Below the pieces are notes generated by a model. It was not told where the DNA came from and did no database searches. It was given only the letters and a program-made list of their open reading frames with translations. A stretch of 64,000 nt of DNA from Candidatus Acidiferrum typicum (GTDB lineage Bacteria > Acidobacteriota > Terriglobia > Acidiferrales > UBA7541). Numbering within the stretch: the stretch's first letter is position 1; every line of letters starts with the position of its first letter. The stretch is taken from NCBI GenBank assembly GCA_002478115.1, contig DLMH01000168.1:1-64000 (forward strand). Reading direction: 5' to 3'. The translations under genes were made by a program, and so were the position numbers. This document shows positions 7,979-16,566 of this stretch, piece after piece.

Positions 7979-8946
7979 GGCTGCTCCTGGCGGGTGTGAT
8001 AGATTACGCCGAAGTCGTACTCGTCCAGATCGGGATCATACCGATTGATTTCGACCACCTCGGAAACGAATCGGCGGCCTGGTCGTCGTTCGAGTTGCAC
8101 GACGACGTTTAGCGAGTCCCCGATGTTGGTCTTGATGGCACGATAGGGCAGGTCAACTCCGCTTTGGAGAACACAACTCGTGAATCGCGCAAGGCCTTGC
8201 TTGGCTGATGTCGCGTGGACCGTCGAGAGACTTCCTGAATGACCGGTGTTGAGGAGTTGTAAGAGATCGAATGCTTCACCCCCGCGTATCTCACCGAGGA
8301 TGATCCGATCCGGACGGTGGCGGAGGGCTGCTTTCAAGAGGTCGCGGATGCTGACACCCGGCAGGCCGTTTTGTGGCTGCCTGGCTTCGAAGCGGACAAG
8401 GTTGTCCTGGTGCATCTGAATTTCAGAGGTGTCTTCGATGAGGAGAATTCGTTCATCCTGGGGAATGAATTTTCCAAGAATATTCAGGAGAGTTGTCTTG
8501 CCAGTTCCTGTGCCTCCAGCGATCAGGATGTTCTTGCGAGCTAGAACATAGGTCTCAAGTTGGTTCGCCAACCATCTCTCCAGGGTCCCGGCCTGGATGA
8601 GGTCCTCGATGGAGAAGTGGCGGGCGTTGAACTTGCGGATGGTCAGCGTTACGCCATTCAAACTACAGGGTGGAATGACGGCGGCAACTCGGCTTCCATC
8701 CGGCAAGCGCGAGTCGAGGATCGGTTTGGACTCCGAAATGTCGTCGCCCAGGCGGCGAGCGATGTTTTTCACCGCTATCATCAGTGATTTCTCGCCTATC
8801 GAAAGACCACGGACCTCTTCGACAAAACCAGCCTTCTCCACAAACACACGATGTGGTCCATTCACCATGACCTCGCTGATCGAGTCGTCGAGAATCAGGT
8901 GCTCGATGGGCTTGAGAAACGGGAGGATGGTTTCGAATCCATTCAT
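7975..8946 (-). CDS. VirB11/TrbB-family secretion ATPase
   Basis: This 323-residue hexameric traffic ATPase of the type IV secretion system sits at the inner face of the membrane and energises pilus assembly and DNA transfer. It carries an N-terminal domain with EVMVNGP and DGSRVAAVIPP. The Walker A motif GGTGTGKTT has its lysine at 150. These are followed by an Asp box (LLIEDTSEIQ), a Walker B region (RPDRIILGEIRGGEA) and the His box (GHSGSLSTVHA). The ATG at 8946 shares one base with the VirD4 stop (TGATG), and the stop overlaps the primase start. Confidence 0.93.
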   Translation of the reverse strand: MNGFETILPFLKPIEHLILDDSISEVMVNGPHRVFVEKAGFVEEVRGLSIGEKSLMIAVKNIARRLGDDISESKPILDSRLPDGSRVAAVIPPCSLNGVTLTIRKFNARHFSIEDLIQAGTLERWLANQLETYVLARKNILIAGGTGTGKTTLLNILGKFIPQDERILLIEDTSEIQMHQDNLVRFEARQPQNGLPGVSIRDLLKAALRHRPDRIILGEIRGGEAFDLLQLLNTGHSGSLSTVHATSAKQGLARFTSCVLQSGVDLPYRAIKTNIGDSLNVVVQLERRPGRRFVSEVVEINRYDPDLDEYDFGVIYHTRQEQP

Positions 8947-10943
8947 CAAAGTTCTCCATCGGCGAGTTGCCGGAAGTAGGATTTGTTCACATCGTTGTAG
9001 TAAGGCTTGAGGTAGCAGAACATCGGCGGCATAGGGTTCGTGCCGTCATAGGCTATGGTCACGGACTGCGCATTGCGCAGTTCCGTGAAGGTCTTCATAT
9101 CGAAGCGAAAATCGGTTTGGGTGTTGTAGCTCTTCGAGGCTGTGATGTTGGACTTCTGGGACAGAGCCTTCCCGGTGAGCAGGCTGACCCTCGCATCGTG
9201 GCCGCTCTCGGAAAGGTTGTAGCTGACCTTGAGCTTGTCCTCGCGCCCACAGAGTTCGCTGGCGGTCCTGGCCGAGAAGTCATCCGACAACGCCAGGAAA
9301 ATCTTCGTGCGGAAGGTCTGGAGCAGCGTCCGCCAGGTGTCACCAGTGAGCGCGGACTTCAGGGAACTAATGCTTTGGGTGGCGATGATCGGAATACATT
9401 TCGGCTGGCGCGAGAGGCTGAAGAATTTCTCGTCGCCCGTGGGCTCGTTTTCGCCAACGGTGGCAAAATGCTGATATTCGTCACAGATGAACATGACCTG
9501 CCGGAAATAGCGGTCTGGATGAGCCTCCATCTGGGGCACGCGGTTTAGTACCGCTCGCTCGAAGTCGAGCTTCATCATTACACCAAGGGCCTTGGCCAGG
9601 CCCGCGTTCATGGCTATCGGAAAATTGAGTGCACAGACCTTCCCGGTCTCGATGAGCCATTTGAAGGAAGGCAAAGGCTTGCCGAATTTGAAATCGGCAT
9701 TGGCTTGGGGGTCATAGCACTCCGGTGGAGGGCAGAAGGTCCGCTTTACCGCTGGGTTGTCATCGAACAGAGATAGAAAGACAGAAATTCCCTCAACTAT
9801 AGAGGTCCTTAGTTTTGGTTCAATGCGCCGCCAGTCGTGATTGAACCAGCGCTTGACTGCTTCGAGCTGTTCCTTCTTGTCTTGCGGGACAGGCTTCTTC
9901 CCGCCCACATTCTCCGCTTCCCACTCAATGGCCTTGTCCTTCAATACGGCTGCGAGGCCTGGAGTAAGGGGGGCTATGTAGCGCTTGGATTCTTCGTCGA
10001 GCCGAAACTTAAACGGTTCGAGATCACGAGGATGCTTGAGATACTCCTCCTCCCAAAGCAACACGGAATCGGTCTCGGTGAGTCTGCGTTCCGCTTCATT
10101 GATTTTTCTTTCGAGGGTGGCATTGTCGATCGCACACTCGTAGACATCGAACAGGGTCACATAATCGAAGGCTACCTTATGAAGAAGGATGATGAACTTC
10201 ACCAGGTTGGTGTAGGCCTGCTGCCAGAAAGGTTCCTTGCCTTTTCCGTAGAGGTTATTTAAGAGCGAGGCGATGTTGTAGGCCAGAGCGTAGGCGTCGA
10301 GATCGTTGTGCAGGGGGTTGTATCGATACTGGGAATCGAGACTAATCTCGACGTAGTCCTCGGCCCTGGCGTGGCGTGCAAGGATTTCCTGTACTCTGTG
10401 GCAGAAGTCGCCTTTCACTTCGAGGACGAGGCCGCCGATCCTCTTGTCCGCATCTCCCGCGCGGTAGGCCAGAATCTGCTCGGCGAACGGATACATACAG
10501 CAGCTCGTTTTCCCCGATCCAATTGCGCCGAGGATGGCAACGCCGGTGAACAAGCCCCTCTCGGGGATCACGAGCCACTGAGGGTTTTCCGCGGGGACCT
10601 GTTTGCGGGGATTGTGAACCTCTCCGACAACGAGGAAAAGATCGTCTCTTTTCCGGGGGTCGGGAAAGAGGGGCAATCGGCCGGCTCGGATTCGCTGCTT
10701 AGCCTTGAGGGCAAAAATGTATAAGCCGGAGAGCACAACGGAATAGCCGATGTACGGGGTCGAGAACAGGAACAGAGTGTACGAGTACTTCAGGACCTGG
10801 AAAACAGACGGCGACCGCAGGGCCATGACCTGCAGAAAGATATTGTCCTCGCAAAAGGGCATCCGAAAATACAGGGTCATTCCTGTGGCCGCCGCCAGGA
10901 CGAACGCGACAAGGTTCTTCGAGTTGAGGATTCTCTGCATCAT
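8946..10943 (-). CDS. VirD4/TraG-type coupling protein (T4CP)
   Basis: This 665-residue membrane-anchored ATPase recruits the relaxosome to the secretion channel. Two hydrophobic segments near residues 10-25 and 50-80 anchor it. Walker A (GAIGSGKTS, Lys145) and a Walker B region (FICDEYQHF) follow, then a RecA-like C-terminal part (IATQSISSLKSAL). I placed the start at 10943 because its ATGA overlaps the stop of the preceding small gene. Placement before virB11 and primase, and away from the rest of the secretion genes, is common in Trb-like systems. Confidence 0.93.
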   Translation of the reverse strand: MMQRILNSKNLVAFVLAAATGMTLYFRMPFCEDNIFLQVMALRSPSVFQVLKYSYTLFLFSTPYIGYSVVLSGLYIFALKAKQRIRAGRLPLFPDPRKRDDLFLVVGEVHNPRKQVPAENPQWLVIPERGLFTGVAILGAIGSGKTSCCMYPFAEQILAYRAGDADKRIGGLVLEVKGDFCHRVQEILARHARAEDYVEISLDSQYRYNPLHNDLDAYALAYNIASLLNNLYGKGKEPFWQQAYTNLVKFIILLHKVAFDYVTLFDVYECAIDNATLERKINEAERRLTETDSVLLWEEEYLKHPRDLEPFKFRLDEESKRYIAPLTPGLAAVLKDKAIEWEAENVGGKKPVPQDKKEQLEAVKRWFNHDWRRIEPKLRTSIVEGISVFLSLFDDNPAVKRTFCPPPECYDPQANADFKFGKPLPSFKWLIETGKVCALNFPIAMNAGLAKALGVMMKLDFERAVLNRVPQMEAHPDRYFRQVMFICDEYQHFATVGENEPTGDEKFFSLSRQPKCIPIIATQSISSLKSALTGDTWRTLLQTFRTKIFLALSDDFSARTASELCGREDKLKVSYNLSESGHDARVSLLTGKALSQKSNITASKSYNTQTDFRFDMKTFTELRNAQSVTIAYDGTNPMPPMFCYLKPYYNDVNKSYFRQLADGEL

Positions 10944-11185
10944 GCCTTTGCCGGTGCTTTTTGCGTGGTGGAGGTCGGGGCATCTTTCCGTGCGGCCTGT
11001 TGTTGCTGCTTTCTCCAATTCATGAAGTGCCTGTCCTTCCACAACAGCATCTTCAGAGCGGAATTGACGACGTGGTCCGGAGTGCTGTCGATGAACGTGG
11101 CGTACTTCTCGACCACGAGAGCGACAGGCTCTTCGAGTTCGTACTCGCGCTTCACGTGCTGCGGGGCCTTGTTGATAATCGACAT
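10940..11185 (-). CDS. Small uncharacterised protein before virD4
   Basis: This 81-residue protein is not a family I can name with confidence. The N-terminal half (HVKREYELEEPVALVVEKYATFIDSTPDHVVNSALKMLLW) looks like a ribbon-helix-helix type DNA-binding or accessory segment, and the C-terminus is Gln/Ala/Lys-rich. A consensus AGGAGG precedes the ATG, and the stop overlaps the virD4 start (ATGA). The leader contains a 135-bp nested inverted repeat. A role as relaxosome accessory or operon regulator fits but is inference. Confidence 0.7.
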   Translation of the reverse strand: MSIINKAPQHVKREYELEEPVALVVEKYATFIDSTPDHVVNSALKMLLWKDRHFMNWRKQQQQAARKDAPTSTTQKAPAKA

Positions 11186-11218
11186 GTGTTTCCTCCTCTT
11201 CTCCTTTTTGTCTTCACT

Positions 11219-11353
11219 GGACGCGGGCAAAACACTTCGCAAACAGAGCCTTTCCCTGTTTGCGGGGCTGGAGCGACCCCACGAAGTGTTGGCCAGCCGA
11301 AGGCAGCCAAAAGTGGGGTCGCTCCAGCCCATCCGTGTGGTTTGCCCGCGTCC
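11219..11353 (-). repeat. 135-bp nested inverted-repeat element in the leader of the virD4 operon
   Basis: The outer arms GGACGCGGGCAAA (11219-11231) and TTTGCCCGCGTCC (11341-11353) are perfect complements. Inside lie an 18-bp perfect pair (11265-11282 with 11313-11330), a 9-bp pair (11231-11239 with 11282-11290) and a 9-bp hairpin (11239-11247 with 11256-11264). The 18-bp and the first 9-bp pairs interleave, so they form alternative structures or a pseudoknot. It lies in an intergenic stretch transcribed on the minus strand, 33 bases before the small gene. An RNA switch, attenuator or DNA site is possible. Confidence 0.7.
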
Positions 11354-11381
11354 AAACTGAATGTCGCGCCATGCGCAACCT

Positions 11382-12473
11382 CTATGCTCCCAACAACTTC
11401 GCGTCACCCTCGGGGTGACGCGAACCGTGACGCCAAGGGTGATCTGTGTCTTTCATGCACCCGTCACCGTGCCCAGAAGCCACAGCGAGCGGAGAACTGT
11501 GACCGTTCAAAAGGTAAGTGTCGAAAAACACGGCACGGTCCGGCCTAAGTTGTGAAAACTCAACTCGCAACTCCCGGTCGCCAAGCTCGCCCAAACGCCA
11601 GCCTCGGTAGAGGGCCTCGAATCTGTCGCCGTGAAAGCGCTGGCGCGCTTCACTCAGGAATTCGAGATCGGCGGTCACGGGGATGACATACTCGTGGTTG
11701 TCCCACTTCTTGCGGATCTGGAAGTAGTGGAGGATCTCACTCGACACATCGGATTCCAGTGGCCTTCTCACCAAGGAGCGAAAGCAATACTCCGCTTTCT
11801 GAAGATAGGCTTCCTTCGCCCCGATGTAGAGAAACCGGAAACTATTGAGTTGCCGGAAGAGTCCTTGATAGGCCGCAAGGTGGGAGGCAAAACTCGATGC
11901 TGCTTCAAAGCCCGAATCCACGTAACTGAAGGTGACCACAGGGGGAGCCCCTGAGAGAGGAGCAGCAAGAAAGAGCGGGAACTTATCCACGAAATATCGA
12001 ATGGTTGGCTGGCTCGGTGACGTGCCCACATAAACCTTGGCGGGAAGGAAGTCCTTGGAGACCCCCAGTTGGCCGCAGAAAAAACTGACCTTGTCTTGCT
12101 CGGTCTCGAAATAGGCCAGTTCCTGGTTGGCCAAGATAAAGTCCAGGAGGAGCAAGCGTGTGCGCATGAAATCAAACGAGTGCTTTTTGCGGTTGCGGAG
12201 GTTGTCCTTTTCGATCTGACCATAGATGGTCCTGGAAAAGAGGTGAAAGATGGAGCCCCTCCGCATGTAGTCGCGGACGGTGGCGTGACCTTGCTTGAGA
12301 ACTTTCTGAGCAAAAGAGGTGGGACGTTTTCCGTACCTGCTACCGGTAAAAACCAGGAACTGTCCCAGAGTGAAGTAGCCCGAGAACAGTGCCACGATAT
12401 AGAGAAAGCGGGCCTCAGAGTCGGTGTAGCCGAGGTCCTTGATGCGTTCGATGTGAGCAGTAGGTAGGTTCAT
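11382..12473 (-). CDS. Uncharacterised ICE protein (363 residues)
   Basis: I do not recognise the family. The N-terminal 60 residues (IERIKDLGYTDSEARFLYIVALFSGYFTLGQF) look like a winged-helix or helical DNA-binding region. The remainder is mixed alpha/beta with many aromatics (TIRYFVDKFPLFLAAP, GLFRQLNSFRFLYIG, VIPVTADLEFLSEARQRF). Its start overlaps the stop of the replication-relaxation-type gene by ATGA, so the two are made together. The last codons lie inside a perfect hairpin (11398-11424), and the extreme C-terminus may be less conserved. No relaxase is recognised elsewhere, so a DNA-processing role deserves testing. Confidence 0.65.
   Translation of the reverse strand: MNLPTAHIERIKDLGYTDSEARFLYIVALFSGYFTLGQFLVFTGSRYGKRPTSFAQKVLKQGHATVRDYMRRGSIFHLFSRTIYGQIEKDNLRNRKKHSFDFMRTRLLLLDFILANQELAYFETEQDKVSFFCGQLGVSKDFLPAKVYVGTSPSQPTIRYFVDKFPLFLAAPLSGAPPVVTFSYVDSGFEAASSFASHLAAYQGLFRQLNSFRFLYIGAKEAYLQKAEYCFRSLVRRPLESDVSSEILHYFQIRKKWDNHEYVIPVTADLEFLSEARQRFHGDRFEALYRGWRLGELGDRELRVEFSQLRPDRAVFFDTYLLNGHSSPLAVASGHGDGCMKDTDHPWRHGSRHPEGDAKLLGA
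11398..11424 (-). terminator. Strong hairpin over the 3' end of the 363-residue gene
   Basis: TTCGCGTCACCC (11398-11409) and GGGTGACGCGAA (11413-11424) are perfect complements around a three-base loop. There is no T tract on the minus side. It lies within the last codons of the gene, between it and the 135-bp inverted repeat. It may slow or stop transcription before the virD4 operon. Confidence 0.45.
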
Positions 12474-13405
12474 AGGGACAAAATCTCCGCTGTTAATTCC
12501 CGCTGGTCCATGACACGGCGAAGGCCGGCGGCGTCTTGCGCATGGGCGTAGATTGAGAATCCGGCACGCACTTTTTCAGCCAAGCTGCGTCCGCGGTAGT
12601 GCTCGGTCGCAAGCTCAAGGTCGACGCGAGCCAGCTCACCTTCACGGGTTTCGTACTCAATGCGGAGGTCGGGTAGCGGAATCTTTCCGCGAACGAGCTG
12701 CAGTCCGTGCGTTTCAGCAATCTCCTTTTTCTTTGCAGAGGATTCCCGGTGTGGCCCGAGCTTCGCGAGATCGTGGTAAACGCGCTTCTTCAGCTCGTAG
12801 TCAAGAATCACGCGGAGATTCCGTCCGCCCTGGCGTTCGATCTTTTCGGCTGCTGTGTAGTACATCCGATACAGGTCGGCATCGTGGTGGGCTTCACGAG
12901 GTTTGGTAAAGCCGTAATGGATGGCCTGATTCTTAGGAACGCTTTTCGTGACCGCAAGAACTTGATGGCCCTGTTTCGTCAAAGTTAGGAGCCGGCGCGG
13001 ACTGGTTTCCGAATGCGGGATCGCTTTCTCCGCAACAAGACCTTGGCGGATGAGGTTCTGTACGTCCGCTCTCGCGCCGTCCTTGTCCCCCTGGTAAGCG
13101 AACTCTTGTAAGTCCTTGCTCGCGACGGCGCGAAACTTGCCAAGCTCGGCAAGGGTGTGAATCTCCGAAGAGCGAAGACGATAGGTTTTGGCGCGAACTT
13201 TATACGTCTCTCGGGGTTCGGCGGATTGAGCCTGTGTTGGCTCTGGGGCCTGGCTCGGCGTCAGTCGGACATCATCCTGCGGGTCACTCGCTTGGCCTTG
13301 TTCGCGGGAAGGCTCGGCAGGGTCACTCTGCCGAGGTTCCCGAATGGCTTCGGCAGAGGCATCACGCGGATCGAGGAATTCATCGGGGCCGTGGCTGCGG
13401 GACAC
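12470..13405 (-). CDS. Replication-relaxation (Replic_Relax) family-like protein
   Basis: This 311-residue protein resembles plasmid replication-relaxation proteins. A polar, proline-rich N-terminal 80 residues is followed by a winged-helix part (SSEIHTLAELGKFRAVASKD, then RRLLTLTKQGHQVL). The C-terminal part has EAHHDADLYRMYYTAAEKI and an acidic nuclease-like LPDLRIEYETREGELARVDLELA. I chose the GTG at 13405 because a strong GAGGAGGT lies just upstream and it begins one base after the previous stop; an in-frame ATG further upstream would overlap that gene by 50 bases. The family assignment is moderate. Confidence 0.6.
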   Translation of the reverse strand: MSRSHGPDEFLDPRDASAEAIREPRQSDPAEPSREQGQASDPQDDVRLTPSQAPEPTQAQSAEPRETYKVRAKTYRLRSSEIHTLAELGKFRAVASKDLQEFAYQGDKDGARADVQNLIRQGLVAEKAIPHSETSPRRLLTLTKQGHQVLAVTKSVPKNQAIHYGFTKPREAHHDADLYRMYYTAAEKIERQGGRNLRVILDYELKKRVYHDLAKLGPHRESSAKKKEIAETHGLQLVRGKIPLPDLRIEYETREGELARVDLELATEHYRGRSLAEKVRAGFSIYAHAQDAAGLRRVMDQRELTAEILSL

Positions 13406-13406
13406 G

Positions 13407-13700
13407 TTAGTCCACCTCCTCTTCGAGAGATGGGGCGCGCACTTCGGTCTGGCCAACGTGCAACTGCTTGTCGAGATGGGAGAGTTTTCGGCCTGTGTCT
13501 TTAAGGAAGAACTTGCGATTGAGAGCGAATGCCGCGGCGAAGAGATTGAGGAACAGCGTGGTGAGGTAAACCAAGATCACGGTCCCGTACTCATGGAGAA
13601 GAACAGCCTTATAGGGAATGAAGAACTTCAGTTCGCCGAGGAGCCAAAATCCGAGGGCCAAGAGAATGGCTATTGTCAGGAAGAGTGAATTTGCGACCAT
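13407..13700 (-). CDS. Small two-helix membrane protein
   Basis: This 97-residue protein has two hydrophobic helices (about residues 5-28 and 38-60: LFLTIAILLALGFWLLGELK and TVILVYLTTLFLNLFAAAF), then a charged cytoplasmic-type tail (LSHLDKQLHVGQTEV). I know no family for it. It heads a cluster with the replication-relaxation-type gene, which begins one base after its stop. Position beside the secretion genes suggests an accessory inner-membrane component of transfer, which is inference only. Confidence 0.6.
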   Translation of the reverse strand: MVANSLFLTIAILLALGFWLLGELKFFIPYKAVLLHEYGTVILVYLTTLFLNLFAAAFALNRKFFLKDTGRKLSHLDKQLHVGQTEVRAPSLEEEVD

Positions 13701-14172
13701 TGGTGTCCCTCTGTTGGTGGTGTGTGCATCTGGTGTCCCAAGAAACAGCTTCTTGTCCTGCCAGCGCGGAGCGAAAAGCCGGCAAAGCCCGAAGGCTCTC
13801 CCGAACCGCGCCGTTTGTCGTTAGTGGCAAAGACCTGTGGGTGTGGGCTGTGGCGTAGACGGGAGGCACAATCGAGAGAGAAAAGAAGGCGTGGCGCGGT
13901 GAGGTTGGGCCGAGGGCGAGGCGTCGCTTCCGCGCTGGCTCTTTCTTGTGCCTTCATTGGGATTAATCTGCTCAGCACAAAAAACAGACTGAAGCCACAT
14001 GGTCTTGCCCCGAGTCCTTCGAGTCGTGCTCGCTTTGCCAGCGGTGGAACGGGCTCGGTCACATTGGCGTCGAGGGGTTCTGCAATGTTGCAGGCCGCGG
14101 AAAGGCCGATGGAGTTGGCCAATTCAGTGGGAGCCCATCCCTTTCTCTCGCGGAGTGCTGTCGATTGGTTCT
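13701..14172. other. 472-base stretch without a supported gene
   Basis: The region separates the VirB8 gene from the downstream cluster. Long open frames exist on both strands, but their composition is Arg/Ser/Pro-rich without recognisable domains, and I do not call them. Transcription from virB8 probably ends here and a new promoter for 13700-down probably lies here, but I see no convincing boxes. Confidence 0.4.
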
Positions 14173-14844
14173 TCACTTGAACGCCTCGTCCTCGCGGAAG
14201 TAAGTGACGCTCAGCCCCAATGGATTGATCGGGATGAGTTCATTGGGGACTTGTGATTTGAAAAGAAAGACAAAGTTGGCGGTGTAAAGATCGCGCTTTA
14301 GCTCGCTATGGTCGGCGGGCGAGTAATAGACCATGTAGAAGTCCACGCGTGCGCGGAAGGGCGGCGTTTGCATTTCTTCGAGCGCGACCTTTTTCACGTC
14401 CACATCGATCTCGGGCGCGGCGGTATTGGTGATGAACTTCTTGATGATGTCGTCTTTGCGGTAGGCGTCGAGGATGCCGTTGGCCAGCTTGCCGTCGAGG
14501 AAGTAGAGGGACTTCGAAAAATCATCCTGAATCGTGTAGCGGTTGCGGCGGTAATAGAGGGTGCAAAACTGGGAGAGAAAATACTTCGCTTCGGCATCCT
14601 GGGGCTTGTATTCGAAGTTGTGGTAATTGATGGCCTCGGCGCGGCCCAGGTCGTCAATGCGGATCACCAGCGGGCGGAAGTTCTGGAAGGTGCGAATGGT
14701 CCTGAGATCGATGAGCGCCAGCGCCACGCAAACGATGGATAGGAGTGCGAGGGCAATCTTGAGATAGGTATTCGTCACCATGGGATCACCGTACTGTTCG
14801 AGATAGAGGCGCTTGGCATCGTAAAAACTCGCGTCATTGTTCAT
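14173..14844 (-). CDS. VirB8/TrbF-type conjugation protein
   Basis: This 223-residue inner-membrane protein has a short cytoplasmic N-terminus, one membrane helix (about residues 28-47, TYLKIALALLSIVCVALALI) and a periplasmic NTF2-like domain. The latter holds NFEYKPQDAEAKYFLSQFCTLYYRRNR and ARVDFYMVYYSP, which fit VirB8/TrbF. It is a scaffold of the secretion channel. I chose the ATG at 14844 because it overlaps the VirB6 stop by ATGA. It is the last gene of the secretion operon. Confidence 0.82.
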   Translation of the reverse strand: MNNDASFYDAKRLYLEQYGDPMVTNTYLKIALALLSIVCVALALIDLRTIRTFQNFRPLVIRIDDLGRAEAINYHNFEYKPQDAEAKYFLSQFCTLYYRRNRYTIQDDFSKSLYFLDGKLANGILDAYRKDDIIKKFITNTAAPEIDVDVKKVALEEMQTPPFRARVDFYMVYYSPADHSELKRDLYTANFVFLFKSQVPNELIPINPLGLSVTYFREDEAFK

Positions 14845-15677
14845 TCGAATACCCTTTCGAGGATTCCTGCCGAAGATCCGCCTGCCGTGCCGCTGAAGAT
14901 GTGGTTTGTAAGGGCGGGCACCTTGAGTAGTGCGTAGATCGAGGCAAGAAAGGTAATGAAGAGGACCGGGAACGAGGCAATGAGCTGCACGGTGGAGAGC
15001 GTGCCCGCAGGCATGAGGTGGAGCGCACCGAGGATGAGATTTCCAATGACATAAACCACGGCTGATGCGATGACCTGATAGAAGGCATATTGGATGAAGC
15101 AGCGGAACCAGCCCCAGAAGAGCCACTCCATCTTTGGAACGATAAAAAACGGAACGAAGACCGGCCCCACCAGCACGCAAACGGCAGTGGCAATGAATCC
15201 ATAGGCGATGACCACGATTGCTATGGCCTGGGCCGTGGCAAGCAGGATGGTCACAATGACGAACATGGCCGTTCCGAGAACGTCTCCCCAGCCGGGGGAG
15301 TCCATTCGGGATTCGAAGTCCGCAACCTGGCTAACAACCGTTTGGAGTTGGGCCTGATCGATCTGGCTCGACAGAAACTGGGCCTCGTTGGTGACGAGGT
15401 TGTGGAAGCTGGTTCCGACGCCGGGAATCGGTGCGTTGTAGTAGTTGACCATCGCGAAGCCAAAGCTGATGGTCAGCAGCAGGCTCGCAAAATTATCGAA
15501 ATGGAAAGGATGCTTGCCGCTGGCGGCGGAAAGAGCGGATTTGATGCCGTACCAAGCGATAAGAATGGTCGCGAACGAACGAAACAGATTTTGGCCCATA
15601 GCGTCGAAGAAACCGAGGTTCTGGGTAAGCAAGGCGGTGATGGCTTGGAAGATAAACTGCAGATAGTCGGTTTGCAC
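14841..15677 (-). CDS. VirB6/TrbL-type multispanning conjugation protein
   Basis: The 278-residue protein is dominated by hydrophobic helices: about residues 28-48, 63-80, 135-160, 162-180, 200-220 and 233-255. It has a polar loop between about 80 and 130 (SQIDQAQLQTVVSQVADFE). The pattern and its place between VirB5 and VirB8 identify it as the polytopic channel subunit VirB6/TrbL. Sequence similarity in this family is weak, so the call rests on topology and order. Confidence 0.8.
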   Translation of the reverse strand: MQTDYLQFIFQAITALLTQNLGFFDAMGQNLFRSFATILIAWYGIKSALSAASGKHPFHFDNFASLLLTISFGFAMVNYYNAPIPGVGTSFHNLVTNEAQFLSSQIDQAQLQTVVSQVADFESRMDSPGWGDVLGTAMFVIVTILLATAQAIAIVVIAYGFIATAVCVLVGPVFVPFFIVPKMEWLFWGWFRCFIQYAFYQVIASAVVYVIGNLILGALHLMPAGTLSTVQLIASFPVLFITFLASIYALLKVPALTNHIFSGTAGGSSAGILERVFE

Positions 15678-15720
15678 GGCCGTCAGCTCCTTCGACGCCT
15701 GGGCGTCTATCTCCGCACGC

Positions 15721-16539
15721 TCACGGCATGCGGAAGTTTTGAAGTGAATTGGTAAGGGTGCCGGTCACCTGCGTCATGTTGGCGGCGAGGCTGGCTTGAC
15801 GCTGGATGTCGGCATTGATGCTGTTGGTTGTGGACTCGCGCTGCTGCTTGGCGAGGATGGTTTGCTGTTCGAGGAGCGACGCGAGGAGTTTGTTCGAGTC
15901 TTGGAGCGTGCGAAGCGTCAGGACTCCCGCCGCGTTAATTTTGTTCAGAACGGAGACTTCGGTATTAAGACCGGAGTCGCTGGAGAACGAGTCTTGTTCG
16001 AGGTTGCCGATCTGCGTCTGGATATCCTGGACACTGCCCCGGATGGAGCCGATGGTGGCCATGGCGTTGATGTTCGCGCCGTCCACGAGTTGGACAGATG
16101 CGTATTGGGACTGCACGCGCTCCAACTCGAAAGGGTCCATGCCGGATAGGTGATCCGGGCTGTACGGGAGCAGTTGGGTTGTGGACCTCTGGTAACCGGT
16201 GTTGATGTTGGGAAGCAGGCCGGAGTTGATGCCGCTAATCCAAGAGCCGGTATTTCCGAAGGTGTTCAGTGAGGTCACATTTCGCCATTGCGAAAACACG
16301 GCGCGGTAACGTGCGGGCATGTTTTTGACGAACTGAGCCATCTGGAGTGCCAGGTTGAGTTGGTTGGTGATCTGGGCGTAGCTTTTTTGCAATTGAAGGA
16401 GGTGCTGCTGGAGCTGGTAGTACCGGAGCAGCGCGTTTGAGTAATTCGTCGGATCGTAGACGATTCCGCCGAACTGCGCCGAAGCGGTGCCAACGCACAA
16501 CCCCATGACGAGCAAAATGAGCAAGAGTTTTCTCTTCAT
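15721..16539 (-). CDS. VirB5/TrbJ-type conjugation protein
   Basis: This 272-residue protein has an N-terminal signal peptide (MKRKLLLILLVMGLCVGTASA) and then long amphipathic helices. The segment YDPTNYSNALLRYYQLQQHL and the later coiled-coil-like stretches match TrbJ, the VirB5-like minor pilus component. The C-terminal half (LRTLQDSNKLLASLLEQQT) is typical as well. It is exported to the periplasm and pilus tip. It lies 43 bases before the VirB6 gene. Confidence 0.85.
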   Translation of the reverse strand: MKRKLLLILLVMGLCVGTASAQFGGIVYDPTNYSNALLRYYQLQQHLLQLQKSYAQITNQLNLALQMAQFVKNMPARYRAVFSQWRNVTSLNTFGNTGSWISGINSGLLPNINTGYQRSTTQLLPYSPDHLSGMDPFELERVQSQYASVQLVDGANINAMATIGSIRGSVQDIQTQIGNLEQDSFSSDSGLNTEVSVLNKINAAGVLTLRTLQDSNKLLASLLEQQTILAKQQRESTTNSINADIQRQASLAANMTQVTGTLTNSLQNFRMP

Positions 16540-16566
16540 CGAACTTTTATCCTTTCTTTCTCGCCT

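Noticed and set aside
13676..14176. A 166-codon frame on the minus strand between virB8 and the small membrane protein
   Set aside because: The composition is Arg/Ser/Pro-rich with no domain, it overlaps the start of a real gene, and a competing frame exists on the other strand.
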